Source: Myxococcales bacterium (GTDB lineage: Bacteria; Myxococcota_A; Polyangia; Polyangiales; Polyangiaceae). From it: 37,050 bases of DNA. Position 1 is the stretch's first letter. Each line of letters starts with the position of its first letter. Positions 17,834-26,511 of the stretch are shown one piece after another. The translations under genes and the position numbers were made by a program. Where the stretch lies: the NCBI GenBank assembly GCA_025351875.1, contig JANXVA010000289.1, positions 1 to 37,050 of the forward strand, written 5' to 3'. The notes below the pieces were generated by a model. The model ran no database searches. It was not told the DNA's origin and saw only the letters and a list, made by a program, of their open reading frames with translations.

Positions 17834-19198
17834 TCACTCCGGAACGCAGCGGCAGAACGAGCTCGCGGTGCGCCCACCGCACTGGAGGACGTGGTGCGCG
17901 CGGCAGGCGCCGCCGACCTTCACCGCGACGCTCTTCGAGGTCGAGCCGACGCTCCGGAAGTGGAGCGAGGCCTCGATGACGCCCGGGTCCGATGCGCTCG
18001 GCTCCTGCTCGACCTGGGGCTCGTCCGGCGCGGGCGCGTCGGGCTGCGAGGCGACCTCGGGATCGTTCGGGTTGGGGTCGAGGTCAGTCCCGGGATCGGC
18101 GTTCGGGTCGACCGTGTCGGCGGTGGAGCACGCCGGATCGTTCGCGTCCGTGCATGCGCCGTCGGGCGTCGCGTTCGGGTCGGCGTTCGGGTCCGCAGGA
18201 GCATCACACGCCGGGTCGTTGGCGTCCGCGCACTTGGCGTTCGGGTCCTCGGGCGCATCGCACGCCGGATCGTTGGTGTCCGTGCACGTCGCGCTCGGAT
18301 CCTTGTTCGGATCGCACGCTTGATCGTTCGGGTCGCACGCCGCGTTCGGATCTGCGGCCGGGTCCTTGCCACTGGTCGCGCTCGGGTCGCCGCCCGGCTT
18401 GGCGGTCGACGCGTTCGGCGCGGCCTTGTCCGCGGCAGTCTCGGCCTTGCCCTTGCCCTTGAGGTAGTCCGAGCACGCGGTGTACGCCTTGCCGCCGGAG
18501 CCGCCGCATCCCGCGGCGGCGAGCTTGTCGGCTCCCACGCACGCGGCGGTTCCCGCGACGCCGCCGATCACGGTGCCCGCCGCGAGGCCTCCCGGAATGG
18601 GCGCCAGCCCGCCGACCACGGCGCCTGTCCTCGCGCCCGCCGCCGCCGCCGGAATGCAGTCCCGCAGCAGCTTGCCACAGGTGCCGACCGCGGCCAGCGC
18701 GGACCACCCGCAGTCCGATGCAGCACCGCTGATGGCCGCGAGCGACTTCGGCAGCACCGAGCCCGTGGACGCCTTGTCGGCGAACGCCGAGAGCACCGAC
18801 GAGCCGCCGTAGAGGACGCGCATCTCGGCATTCTTCATCGTGTTCTTCGTGATGTGTCCCGCGTCGTCGATGACGAGCTCACCACCGCGGCGCATCGTCT
18901 TGAACGAGACCGAGCCGCCCGAGCCGCTCGCCCCCACGACCGTGAAACGGATCCCGTCGACGGGCTTGCCCTTCGCGTCGAAGCCGAGCGCGGTGGTCTG
19001 CCCATAGCCGCGGTAGATCTGCCAGGTCTTGATGCGGGTCGCCTTCAGCGTCAGCGCCGATGACGTGACCTTCGCCGCAGCGGTCGGCTGCTCGACGCGC
19101 GCGACCGCCTTGGTCGAGGGCTCCGGCGCCGCGCATGCAGCGGTACCCGCGAGAGCGGCGACGGAAACGAGCAAGAGAGATCGGCTGCGGAGAAACAT
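17834..19198 (-). CDS. Lipoprotein with Asp/Cys-rich DPNA-x-C-x-DxNDPACD repeats
   Basis: MFLRSRSLLLVSVAALAGTAACAAPEP lipobox; repeat block DPNAACDPNDQACDPNKDPSATCTDTNDPACDAPEDPNAKCADANDPACD. Confidence 0.72.
   Translation of the reverse strand: MFLRSRSLLLVSVAALAGTAACAAPEPSTKAVARVEQPTAAAKVTSSALTLKATRIKTWQIYRGYGQTTALGFDAKGKPVDGIRFTVVGASGSGGSVSFKTMRRGGELVIDDAGHITKNTMKNAEMRVLYGGSSVLSAFADKASTGSVLPKSLAAISGAASDCGWSALAAVGTCGKLLRDCIPAAAAGARTGAVVGGLAPIPGGLAAGTVIGGVAGTAACVGADKLAAAGCGGSGGKAYTACSDYLKGKGKAETAADKAAPNASTAKPGGDPSATSGKDPAADPNAACDPNDQACDPNKDPSATCTDTNDPACDAPEDPNAKCADANDPACDAPADPNADPNATPDGACTDANDPACSTADTVDPNADPGTDLDPNPNDPEVASQPDAPAPDEPQVEQEPSASDPGVIEASLHFRSVGSTSKSVAVKVGGACRAHHVLQCGGRTASSFCRCVPE
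18110..18360 (-). repeat. Imperfect coding repeats (Asp/Cys-rich)
   Basis: Recurrent gcgttcgggtc / cacgccggatcgtt(g) words encoding NDPACD and DPNA. Confidence 0.7.
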
Positions 19199-19225
19199 GG
19201 TGGGCTCCCGTTCACTGGTTGGCTG

Positions 19226-19246
19226 CCGGGCGCGCTACGCGCCCGG
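19226..19246. promoter_or_regulatory. Perfect 9-bp GC-rich stem-loop upstream of the 17834-19198 gene
   Basis: CCGGGCGCG-cta-CGCGCCCGG; a second dyad CGAGCAGCC/GGCTGCTCG lies at 19260-19297. Confidence 0.45.
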
Positions 19247-19546
19247 AGGGTCATCGAGGCGAGCAGCCTTCGCGCGGGTTGCGCTCCAGGCTGCTCGGCG
19301 TGTCTGACGAACCAGAATGCAGCGCACGTGCCATTCGCCCCGGCTCGAGGACCGATGTCATGAAGGCACGTAAATCAAGGTGGATCGTGACCTGCGCCCA
19401 CGTCAGCGCACGTTGCGCGCATCGCGGTGGGCGACACGTCTCGAGTGTAAAGGCGGCGCAACACCCTGGATCGCGCGGAGGGCTCGCGGCTGTTCCTCGT
19501 GTCAGGTCTGAGTGAGAACGAGATCGGGCACGGGCACGGGCACGGG

Positions 19547-21715
19547 TCACTCTGCGTCGCGTGGGGCTGCGCAGACGTCGACCGGAACCCCGCTGAAGGC
19601 GGCGTTGCCGCTCAGCGTGTCGAGCATCTGGTCGTCGGTGAGATCGTTCACGCTGACGCCAGGATGCTCCGTGGCGACGGCGAGCTTCACGCCCGGACGC
19701 CGATGCCCATAGCCATGGGGCAGGCTCACGACGCCGCGCATGATCTCGTCGGTGACGGTCACGGGAACGCGCACCTCGCCGACACGCGAGCGTACGATGG
19801 CCTCCGCGCCGCCCGCGAGACCCAGGCGCGCCGCGTCCTCCGGGTGAACGAAGAGCGTGCAGCGTGGCGTCCCGCGCATCAGCTGCGGGACGTTGTGCAT
19901 CCACGAGTTGTTGTCGCGGAGATGTCGGCGGCCGATGAGCACGAGACGATCCCGCGTGCTCGCCGTCCCGTCGCCCTCGAAGGTGGACCAGAGGCGCGCG
20001 AGATCCGCGACGAGGAGCGGCGGCGCGAGATCGATGGTCTTTCCCCGGCGAAAGAGGCGCTCCGGTAGCGATGGCGTCAGCGGACCGAGGTCCACGCCGT
20101 GCACCGCCGCGCGCAGCTTCGCGAGCGTGAGCCCGACGCGGGGCGGCCGCAGGCGCGCACCGAATCGCCCGAGGCGCAGCCCCACGTCGAGCACGCGCTC
20201 GGGGCCGAGCCGCTCGAGCGCACGGTACTTCAGCGTGCGCCGCACATCGCGTCCGAGCTTCAGCGTGTCGATGCGACGCGCGAGCCCGAGCAGGATCTGC
20301 CAGTCGTGCCGCGCGTCGGGCCCGGGATCGAACAACGCCGGCGCGAAGCGCGCGGTCTCGTGCACGGCGAGGAGATGAAAGACGACATCGTAGTGAGGCC
20401 GCTCGAGCGGCGACGGTGGCGGCAGGATGAGGTTCGCGTGCCGCGTCGTCTCGTTGATGTACGGATCGATCGACACCATGAAGTCGAGCGACGCGAGCGC
20501 CCGATCGACCTGAGCGCCATTCGGCGTGGAGAGCACGGGATTGCCCGCGAGCGTGACCATCCCGCGGAGTCGCCCCTCGCCCTCGGTGAGGATCTCCTCG
20601 GCGAGGACCGCCACCGGGAGCTCGCCGCCGAACTCGGGGAGGCCACGGACGCGGCTCTTCCACCGCCCATAGCTGCCCTTGCCCACCTGCTTGAGTGCGA
20701 CCGGGTCGAGCGCGGGCTTCGGGAACATGGCGCCGCCCTCACGATCGAGGTTTCCGGTGACGATGTTGAGCGCGTTGACGAGCCACTGGCAGAGCGTGCC
20801 GAAGAGCTGCGTCGACGTGCCGACGCGCCCGTAGCAGACGGCCGAAGGTGCACTCGCGAAGTCGTTCGCGAGGCGCGTGATCGTCTCCGCGGGTACGCCC
20901 GTCGGTCCCGCCACGCGGGCAGGGGTCGCTTCGCGCACAGCGTCGCGCAGCGCATCGAGCCCGTCGGTGAGCTCCCCCAGACGTCCGAGGGCCAGCTCTC
21001 CCTGGAGCACCACGTGGAGCATCGCGAGGAGGAGGAGCGCGTCCGTTCCGGGCCGCACGAAGACATGCTCGTCTGCGCGCTCCGCGGTCTCGGTGCGCCG
21101 TGGGTCGACGACCACGACGCGCCCGCCTCGCGCGCGGATGGCATCGATGCGGTGGCGCATGCCGGGCGCCGTCATCAGGCTGCCGTTCGACGCGACGGGA
21201 TTGGCGCCGAAGATCAGAAAATGCTGCGTTCGATCGACGTCGGGCACGGGCAGGAGGAACTGGTGTCCGAACATCCAGTACGCCGCGAGCATGTGCGGGA
21301 GCTGGTCGACCGACGTGGCCGAGAAGCGGTTCTTCGTGCGGAGCGTGCGGATGAAGGTGGGCGCGAAGAGCATCGAGCCCGTGTTGTGGACGTTCGGATT
21401 GCCGAGGTAGACGCCGACCGCGTCGTTGCCGTGGGCCTTCTGCACGTCGACGAGCCCACGCGAGGCAAAATCGAGCGCGTCGTCCCATGCGAGACGCTCC
21501 CACCCGCTCTTCGTTCGCCGGACCGGGTGGCGGAGGCGATCCGGATCCTCGTGGAGATCCTTCAACGCGAACGCCTTCGGGCACAGGTATCCGCGCGAGA
21601 GCGGATCCTCGTCGTCGCCGCGGATCGACGTGACGCGTCCGCCCTCGGCCTCGATGCGAAGCCCGCACATCGCCTCGCACAGGTTGCAGGCGCGGAAGTG
21701 GGCCTCTGCGGTCAC
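19547..21715 (-). CDS. Molybdopterin-dependent oxidoreductase
   Basis: GTG start (VTAEAHFRACNLCEAMCGLRIEAEGGRVTSIRGDDEDPLSRGYLCPKAFAL); FGANPVASN, VVDPRRTETAERAD, LAGNPVLSTPNG, INETTRHANLILPP; start placed by GTGA overlap with upstream gene. Confidence 0.92.
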   Translation of the reverse strand: MTAEAHFRACNLCEAMCGLRIEAEGGRVTSIRGDDEDPLSRGYLCPKAFALKDLHEDPDRLRHPVRRTKSGWERLAWDDALDFASRGLVDVQKAHGNDAVGVYLGNPNVHNTGSMLFAPTFIRTLRTKNRFSATSVDQLPHMLAAYWMFGHQFLLPVPDVDRTQHFLIFGANPVASNGSLMTAPGMRHRIDAIRARGGRVVVVDPRRTETAERADEHVFVRPGTDALLLLAMLHVVLQGELALGRLGELTDGLDALRDAVREATPARVAGPTGVPAETITRLANDFASAPSAVCYGRVGTSTQLFGTLCQWLVNALNIVTGNLDREGGAMFPKPALDPVALKQVGKGSYGRWKSRVRGLPEFGGELPVAVLAEEILTEGEGRLRGMVTLAGNPVLSTPNGAQVDRALASLDFMVSIDPYINETTRHANLILPPPSPLERPHYDVVFHLLAVHETARFAPALFDPGPDARHDWQILLGLARRIDTLKLGRDVRRTLKYRALERLGPERVLDVGLRLGRFGARLRPPRVGLTLAKLRAAVHGVDLGPLTPSLPERLFRRGKTIDLAPPLLVADLARLWSTFEGDGTASTRDRLVLIGRRHLRDNNSWMHNVPQLMRGTPRCTLFVHPEDAARLGLAGGAEAIVRSRVGEVRVPVTVTDEIMRGVVSLPHGYGHRRPGVKLAVATEHPGVSVNDLTDDQMLDTLSGNAAFSGVPVDVCAAPRDAE

Positions 21716-22338
21716 TTGGTGTTCAGCCCGCGCTCCTCGCGGATGGCGGCGTTGCGCGCCTCGGCGCGCTGGAATGCAGGCCGTGCGGCGATGCGCTCCG
21801 CGTACGCGTTGAACGACGGGCGCGGCTCGATCATCTTGAACATGAGCATGAAGCGGAGCGTGCCGCCGAAGACGGCGTCGGCCATCGAGAACTTGTCGCC
21901 CAGGAGAAAATCGCGGTCCTCGATGGCGCTCTCGATCGTCGCCAGCATCGCTTCGTTGGAGCCCCACCCTGCCTGGCTGTCCTTGAATCCCCATCCACCC
22001 ATCTTGGCCATCGCTCCCGGCTCGATGACCGACGGCGCGAAGAAGGACCACCGCAGGTACGTCGCCCGCGCGGGATCGTCGACGCGCGGCGCGAGGTCGC
22101 CATACGAGTAGCGGTCGGCCAGGTAGAGGGCGATGGCCGCGGACTCCGTGACGACAGCATCGCCGTCGGTGAGGACGGGCAGCTTGCCCATCGGGTTCAG
22201 CGCGAGCATCTCGGGGGACTTTTGCCCTCCCTTCGGCATGTCGACGTGGTGCAGCTCGTAAGGGACGCCGATCTCCTCGAGCATCCAGATCACGTTGGCC
22301 GCGCGCGAGAACGGGTGATGGTAGAGGACGATGGACAT
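21712..22338 (-). CDS. Glutathione S-transferase family protein
   Basis: MSIVLYHHPFSRAANVIWMLEEIGVPYELHHVDMPKG...LNPMGKLPVLTDGDAVVTESAAIALYLADRY. Confidence 0.92.
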   Translation of the reverse strand: MSIVLYHHPFSRAANVIWMLEEIGVPYELHHVDMPKGGQKSPEMLALNPMGKLPVLTDGDAVVTESAAIALYLADRYSYGDLAPRVDDPARATYLRWSFFAPSVIEPGAMAKMGGWGFKDSQAGWGSNEAMLATIESAIEDRDFLLGDKFSMADAVFGGTLRFMLMFKMIEPRPSFNAYAERIAARPAFQRAEARNAAIREERGLNTK

Positions 22339-22376
22339 CGGAGTGCCTGCCTTTCGGGCTGGCGAGTCTACTCCGT

Positions 22377-23897
22377 TCAAGAGGGCGGCGCCGCGTTCTC
22401 CCAGCCCGTCAGGCGCGCGAGCTCGGCACGCGTCATGTTCGTGTCCAGCAGTGCTTGTAGCTGGTTCGCGCGCGCGAGCAGCATCGTCCGCAGCGGCTCG
22501 ATGAGCGCGCTCTCGTCCTTCGTACCTAGGTCGATCGCATCGCGCACGGCCACGAGCCACCCCTTCGCGCGATGGACCGCGCGACCCCAGGTCTCCTCGC
22601 GTGTGCTCGCCTCGACCGCTGCCGCGTAGGCTGCCTCGACCTCGGTCGCCACGCCCCCGAGCGCGAGGCGCTCGAGCGCGCGTGCCTCCTCGAGGTTCGC
22701 CTGCGCCTGGTGCACGCGGGCATTCTTGGTGAAGACATCGAGCGACCAGTGCAGCCCGAACGCAGCGGCGAACTGCGGGCTGTTGAGCGACGTGGTGTCG
22801 ACGCCCGCCACTGGCCCGGTCACGCCGGGCGCGGCCGTCCAGTCGAACTGCATTCCGAGCCCGAGATCGGGCAGCAGGTTCGCGTGAGCCGAGTCGACGA
22901 GCGCGCTCCGGGCGGCGACCCCCGCGCGCGCACGGTTCACATCGGGACGATGGGTCCGCGCTGCGGTGAGGTAGGTCACGACGGGCCCGAGCGGCGTCGC
23001 GGGCCGCGTGAGCGGTACGTCGGGCACGTCGAACCCGGTCTGCACCCCGGTGTAGAAGCGGAGCGCCGCGAGCCCCGCGACCTCGCCGCGTCTCGCCTCG
23101 CCGATGCGCGCGAGGATGTCGTCGCGGCTCACCTCGAGTCGAATCCGATCCACCTCGTCGACCCCGCGCTCTCCTGCCGCGAGCTTCGTTCGCACGGCGC
23201 CGATGGCGTCGTCGAGCTTTGCGAGCGCGTCGGCCGCGAGCGCGAGGAGATCACGCGCGACCGTCACGCCATAGAACGCACGGCGGACGTCGATGCGCAC
23301 CTGCTGACGCTCCTTCTCGACCTCCCACTCACCGACGCGCACCTGCGCCTCGGCGGCGCGGTTGGCCGACGAGATCTTGCCGAACGTGTAGAGCGGCAAC
23401 GTGGCGGTCAGGCCGAGCTGCACGAACGGGCCGACCCCGGAGCTGAGGCTCTGCGAGATGAAATTGCTGGACGTCGTGGCGGCCCCGGTTGCCGCCGGCG
23501 TGTTCGGAACGACGCCGAACCGGCTGTTCAGCGCGACGAGCGGCGCGCGCGCCGCGGCGGCCTCCTCGACCTGTCCGTGCATCGCGCCGAGGCGCGCACG
23601 CGCAGCCGAGATCGCGGGGTGATTGCGCTCCGTGAGCGAGAGGCATTCGCCGAGTGAGTACGCGTGACCGTCGGGAGCGCGCTCGTCCGCGCACGCGGAG
23701 CGCGTGAGCGCGAGAACGATTCCGATGCTGAGCAGAACACCGAGCGCGCCCAGCCAGCGCGCGAGTCGCCACGAGATCCGTGATCGCCGTGTCGCGGAAG
23801 GTGTGGAGCGCGCTTCGCACCCTGGAAAAGTTCGGCCGTGGAGCGACGCTACGCGCGGCAGGAACAGCGGCGAAATGAAGAGAGCGAGCACGCGCAT
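22377..23897 (-). CDS. TolC/outer membrane efflux family protein
   Basis: YSLGECLSLTERNHPAISAARARLGAMHGQVEEAAAARAPL; LPLYTFGKISSANRAAEAQ; internal repeat typical of OEP family. Confidence 0.82.
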   Translation of the reverse strand: MRVLALFISPLFLPRVASLHGRTFPGCEARSTPSATRRSRISWRLARWLGALGVLLSIGIVLALTRSACADERAPDGHAYSLGECLSLTERNHPAISAARARLGAMHGQVEEAAAARAPLVALNSRFGVVPNTPAATGAATTSSNFISQSLSSGVGPFVQLGLTATLPLYTFGKISSANRAAEAQVRVGEWEVEKERQQVRIDVRRAFYGVTVARDLLALAADALAKLDDAIGAVRTKLAAGERGVDEVDRIRLEVSRDDILARIGEARRGEVAGLAALRFYTGVQTGFDVPDVPLTRPATPLGPVVTYLTAARTHRPDVNRARAGVAARSALVDSAHANLLPDLGLGMQFDWTAAPGVTGPVAGVDTTSLNSPQFAAAFGLHWSLDVFTKNARVHQAQANLEEARALERLALGGVATEVEAAYAAAVEASTREETWGRAVHRAKGWLVAVRDAIDLGTKDESALIEPLRTMLLARANQLQALLDTNMTRAELARLTGWENAAPPS

Positions 23898-23938
23898 GCG
23901 CCGCGCCTCAGCAACCTCCGTACCGACGCGCGTCGACC

Positions 23939-24538
23939 CTAGAGCAGCGCGAGGACCTCGGCGTCGACCGTGGCCTCTTCGCCGTCGTGCCAGCCACCGT
24001 GGACGTGCCGCACGATCCCGTTCCGGTCGAGGATGTAGAACGTCGGCATGTGAGACGGTCTCCATTGGCTCGCGATGGCGTGGCCCCGATCCCATCCGAC
24101 GGGGAACTTCGCGCCCCAGGTCCTCGCGGCGTCGGCCACGATGTTTCCGCGTCGGAGGCACGTGTCGCCCCACCCGTTCGTCTCGGCGCAGCCCTCGCTC
24201 TCGTCGTCGACGGAGAGCGCAGCGATCTCGAGGCCGCGAGCGTGGTACTTCACGTAGAGCTGCTGGAGCTGCGGGAAGGATTTCTTGCAGGGCTCGTTCC
24301 ACGTCGCCCAGAAGAAGACGAGCGTGACCTGACCCGCGGGGATGGTGACGTTGCCGTCCGTCGTGAGCGAAGCGACGGAGAACGGCGGCGCGCGCTCGCC
24401 GACAGCAGCCTCGCTCGGCCTCTCCGCCTTCGGGTCTTCCGGGTGGAGCGGATGCCGCGAGGCGGGATCGGGCGTCCTCGCACCCCTGGCGCACGCCACG
24501 AGAAGGAGGATCGGGCCGAGGAACGAGAGCCGGCGCAT
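23939..24538 (-). CDS. TlpA/AhpC-TSA thioredoxin-fold lipoprotein
   Basis: MRRLSFLGPILLLVACARG lipobox; VTLVFFWATWNEPCKKSFPQLQQLYVKYHARGLEIAALSVDD; HMPTFYILDRNGIVRHVHGG. Confidence 0.85.
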   Translation of the reverse strand: MRRLSFLGPILLLVACARGARTPDPASRHPLHPEDPKAERPSEAAVGERAPPFSVASLTTDGNVTIPAGQVTLVFFWATWNEPCKKSFPQLQQLYVKYHARGLEIAALSVDDESEGCAETNGWGDTCLRRGNIVADAARTWGAKFPVGWDRGHAIASQWRPSHMPTFYILDRNGIVRHVHGGWHDGEEATVDAEVLALL

Positions 24539-24641
24539 CGCCCCAACGGTACCACCGGTCCCGTACGGGACTCACTCCCCGCCGCAGACGTCCCGCAGAC
24601 GAAGGCGGTCGGGAAGCGATTCACCGGCTATCCTGCTCCCG

Positions 24642-25223
24642 ATGGGAACGAGCGAGCTCGAGGAGCTGTTGCCGCGCGTCGTCGGTGTTCTCGACGCCGT
24701 TCGAGTGCCGTACATGGTCGCCGGCTCGGTCGCGAGCAACGTGCACGGCGTGGAGCGCTCACGCTCCGACCTCGACATCGTCATCGACCCGGACGCGGCG
24801 ACGCTCGAGGCGCTCGTCGACGCGCTCCCCCGAAGCGCCTATCACGGCAGCGCGGACGCGGCGCGCGAGGCTCTCCGCGCGCGCACGAGCTTCACCGTGG
24901 TCGACTTCGCGACCGCCACGCGCATCGACTTCATCATCAAGAAGGATCGCCTCTTCAGCCAGCTCGAGATGGAGCGTCGCGTGCGCGTCGACCTCCACGG
25001 CTGCTCGGTTTTCGTCGTCTCGGCCGAGGACACGATCGTCGCCGAGCTCGAGTGGTCGAAGCAGCAAGGCGGGTCGAAGACCCAGATCCAGAACGCCGCG
25101 GACATCCTCGCCCGCCGCGGCGACACGCTGGACCGCGCCCACATCGCACGCTGGGTGGCCGAGCTGGATCTCGCCGCAGAGTGGGAAAAAGCTGCGGCCG
25201 TGCGCGCTCGACCGACGGTCTAG
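24642..25223 (+). CDS. Nucleotidyltransferase-fold protein
   Basis: PYMVAGSVASNVHGVERSRSDLDIVID (GS...SDxD signature); TRIDFIIKKDRLF. Confidence 0.75.
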   Translation: MGTSELEELLPRVVGVLDAVRVPYMVAGSVASNVHGVERSRSDLDIVIDPDAATLEALVDALPRSAYHGSADAAREALRARTSFTVVDFATATRIDFIIKKDRLFSQLEMERRVRVDLHGCSVFVVSAEDTIVAELEWSKQQGGSKTQIQNAADILARRGDTLDRAHIARWVAELDLAAEWEKAAAVRARPTV

Positions 25224-26458
25224 CGTGCGAGGACGAGCGTGGCGCGCTGGAGCTCCGTCTCCGTCGCGGCGACCTGCTCCACGCGACGCCCCTCGAGCGC
25301 GCGAAACATGAGGTAGTCACCGCGCCCGAGTCGGGCCTTGACGAGCCGGCCAGTGGCGGCGTCACGCAGGCCGACGAGCGAGGAGGGCGTGTCGTCCGGA
25401 CGAAGCTCGCAAACCACGGGCTCGCGCTCGCCCGAGTCGAGCAGCGTCGTTCCCTCGATCCGAAGCGCGCCTGCCTCGATCGTCACCCGCGACCCGTGCT
25501 CGAGCCGACCGTACGAGTTGTCCGCGAGGACGAGCTCGAAGCCCGTTGCGTCACGCAGCACAGCCGGACAGTCGCCGCTCGGCGTATGGCCGATCACGAC
25601 GCGCCGCACGCTCGACGCGCGCAGCGCTTCGATGACGGGCTCCTGAGGAAGCATCGGGTTGCCGAGCGTGTCGCCCGGGCGCGCATACACCACGCTCGCC
25701 TGGTTGAAGGCCGTGCCGGGAAGCGGGGCCTGATACGCGAGGAGCTTCTGCCAGAGCGGCGCGCCGTCTGGCGCGCATCGTCGCGCGACGAACGCGCTCA
25801 TCGACTCGGCGTAGAAGTCGTTGAGCGCGCGCACCCACGTATCGACGCCGGCGACGCGTGGCGCGCTGCCGGGCACCACGCCGAGGTTCTCGGCGGTCAC
25901 GCCGCCGTGGAGAAAGAGAGTCTCGTCCTCGCGATGCGCGAGCACCGCGGCGGCAAGGTAGCTCGTATGCGCCCCCGCCGGCCCGATGTCCTCGAGCCAG
26001 CTGTCGACGACGGCGTCGTCGCTGGCGGGCCGGCCCTCGGTCGTGAGCTCGGTCAGTCGGTGCTCGAAGGCGTCACGTGCGCCCATCGTCCTCGAGAAGA
26101 TCGCGCGGAGCAGCTCGCCGCGCGTCCCCGCCACGGGGCGGACGTCGAGCTCGCGCGCGAGACGAAGCTTGTTGATGTCGCGATTACCGGCGAGGAGCAC
26201 GACGCGATCGGGCTGCGCGCGCTTGGCCGCGAGCAGGGTCGCGACGATCTTCCGTCCCGCGGGCCCGCGATCGATGGCGTCACCGCCGAAGACGAACACG
26301 GTGTCGTCGGCCACGCGCAGACCACGTGCCTCGTCGTAGCTGACGAGCGATGCGCCGGGCCCGTTGCTCGCGCAGAAGTCGAGGAGCTTGTCCCAACGAC
26401 CCTCGACGTCCGTGAGGTACGCCACCTTCCGCATTCGACGAGTCCCATCTTCACACAT
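25220..26458 (-). CDS. Calcineurin-like metallophosphoesterase
   Basis: YLTDVEGRWDKL, VFGGDAIDRGP, VLLAGNRDINKLRL, LFLHGGVT, VIGHTPSGDCP; the true start may be internal (MRKVAYLTDVEG). Confidence 0.88.
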   Translation of the reverse strand: MCEDGTRRMRKVAYLTDVEGRWDKLLDFCASNGPGASLVSYDEARGLRVADDTVFVFGGDAIDRGPAGRKIVATLLAAKRAQPDRVVLLAGNRDINKLRLARELDVRPVAGTRGELLRAIFSRTMGARDAFEHRLTELTTEGRPASDDAVVDSWLEDIGPAGAHTSYLAAAVLAHREDETLFLHGGVTAENLGVVPGSAPRVAGVDTWVRALNDFYAESMSAFVARRCAPDGAPLWQKLLAYQAPLPGTAFNQASVVYARPGDTLGNPMLPQEPVIEALRASSVRRVVIGHTPSGDCPAVLRDATGFELVLADNSYGRLEHGSRVTIEAGALRIEGTTLLDSGEREPVVCELRPDDTPSSLVGLRDAATGRLVKARLGRGDYLMFRALEGRRVEQVAATETELQRATLVLAR

Positions 26459-26511
26459 CTCGGGGTGAAGGTGATCTGACAGGTCCGGCAGGGTCGGCCT
26501 ATGCTTCGCCC

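Noticed and set aside
18110-18360. CRISPR-like appearance of repeated words
   Set aside because: Repeats are in frame, degenerate and without unique spacers; they are coding repeats.
19522-19546. cgggcacgggcacgggcacggg hexamer repeat
   Set aside because: Only a few 6-bp units just after a stop codon; too short to call more than simple sequence.
20099-22111. 670-aa + strand ORF opposite the molybdopterin oxidoreductase
   Set aside because: Antisense shadow of a clearly conserved gene.
22377-24575. 732-aa ORF as a single fusion protein
   Set aside because: The TolC-family protein starts near 23897; the upstream part is out-of-frame antisense-like sequence overlapping the TlpA-like gene on the same strand.
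23987-26479. 830-aa + strand ORF
   Set aside because: Spans several real genes on both strands; Arg-rich shadow ORF without recognisable domains.
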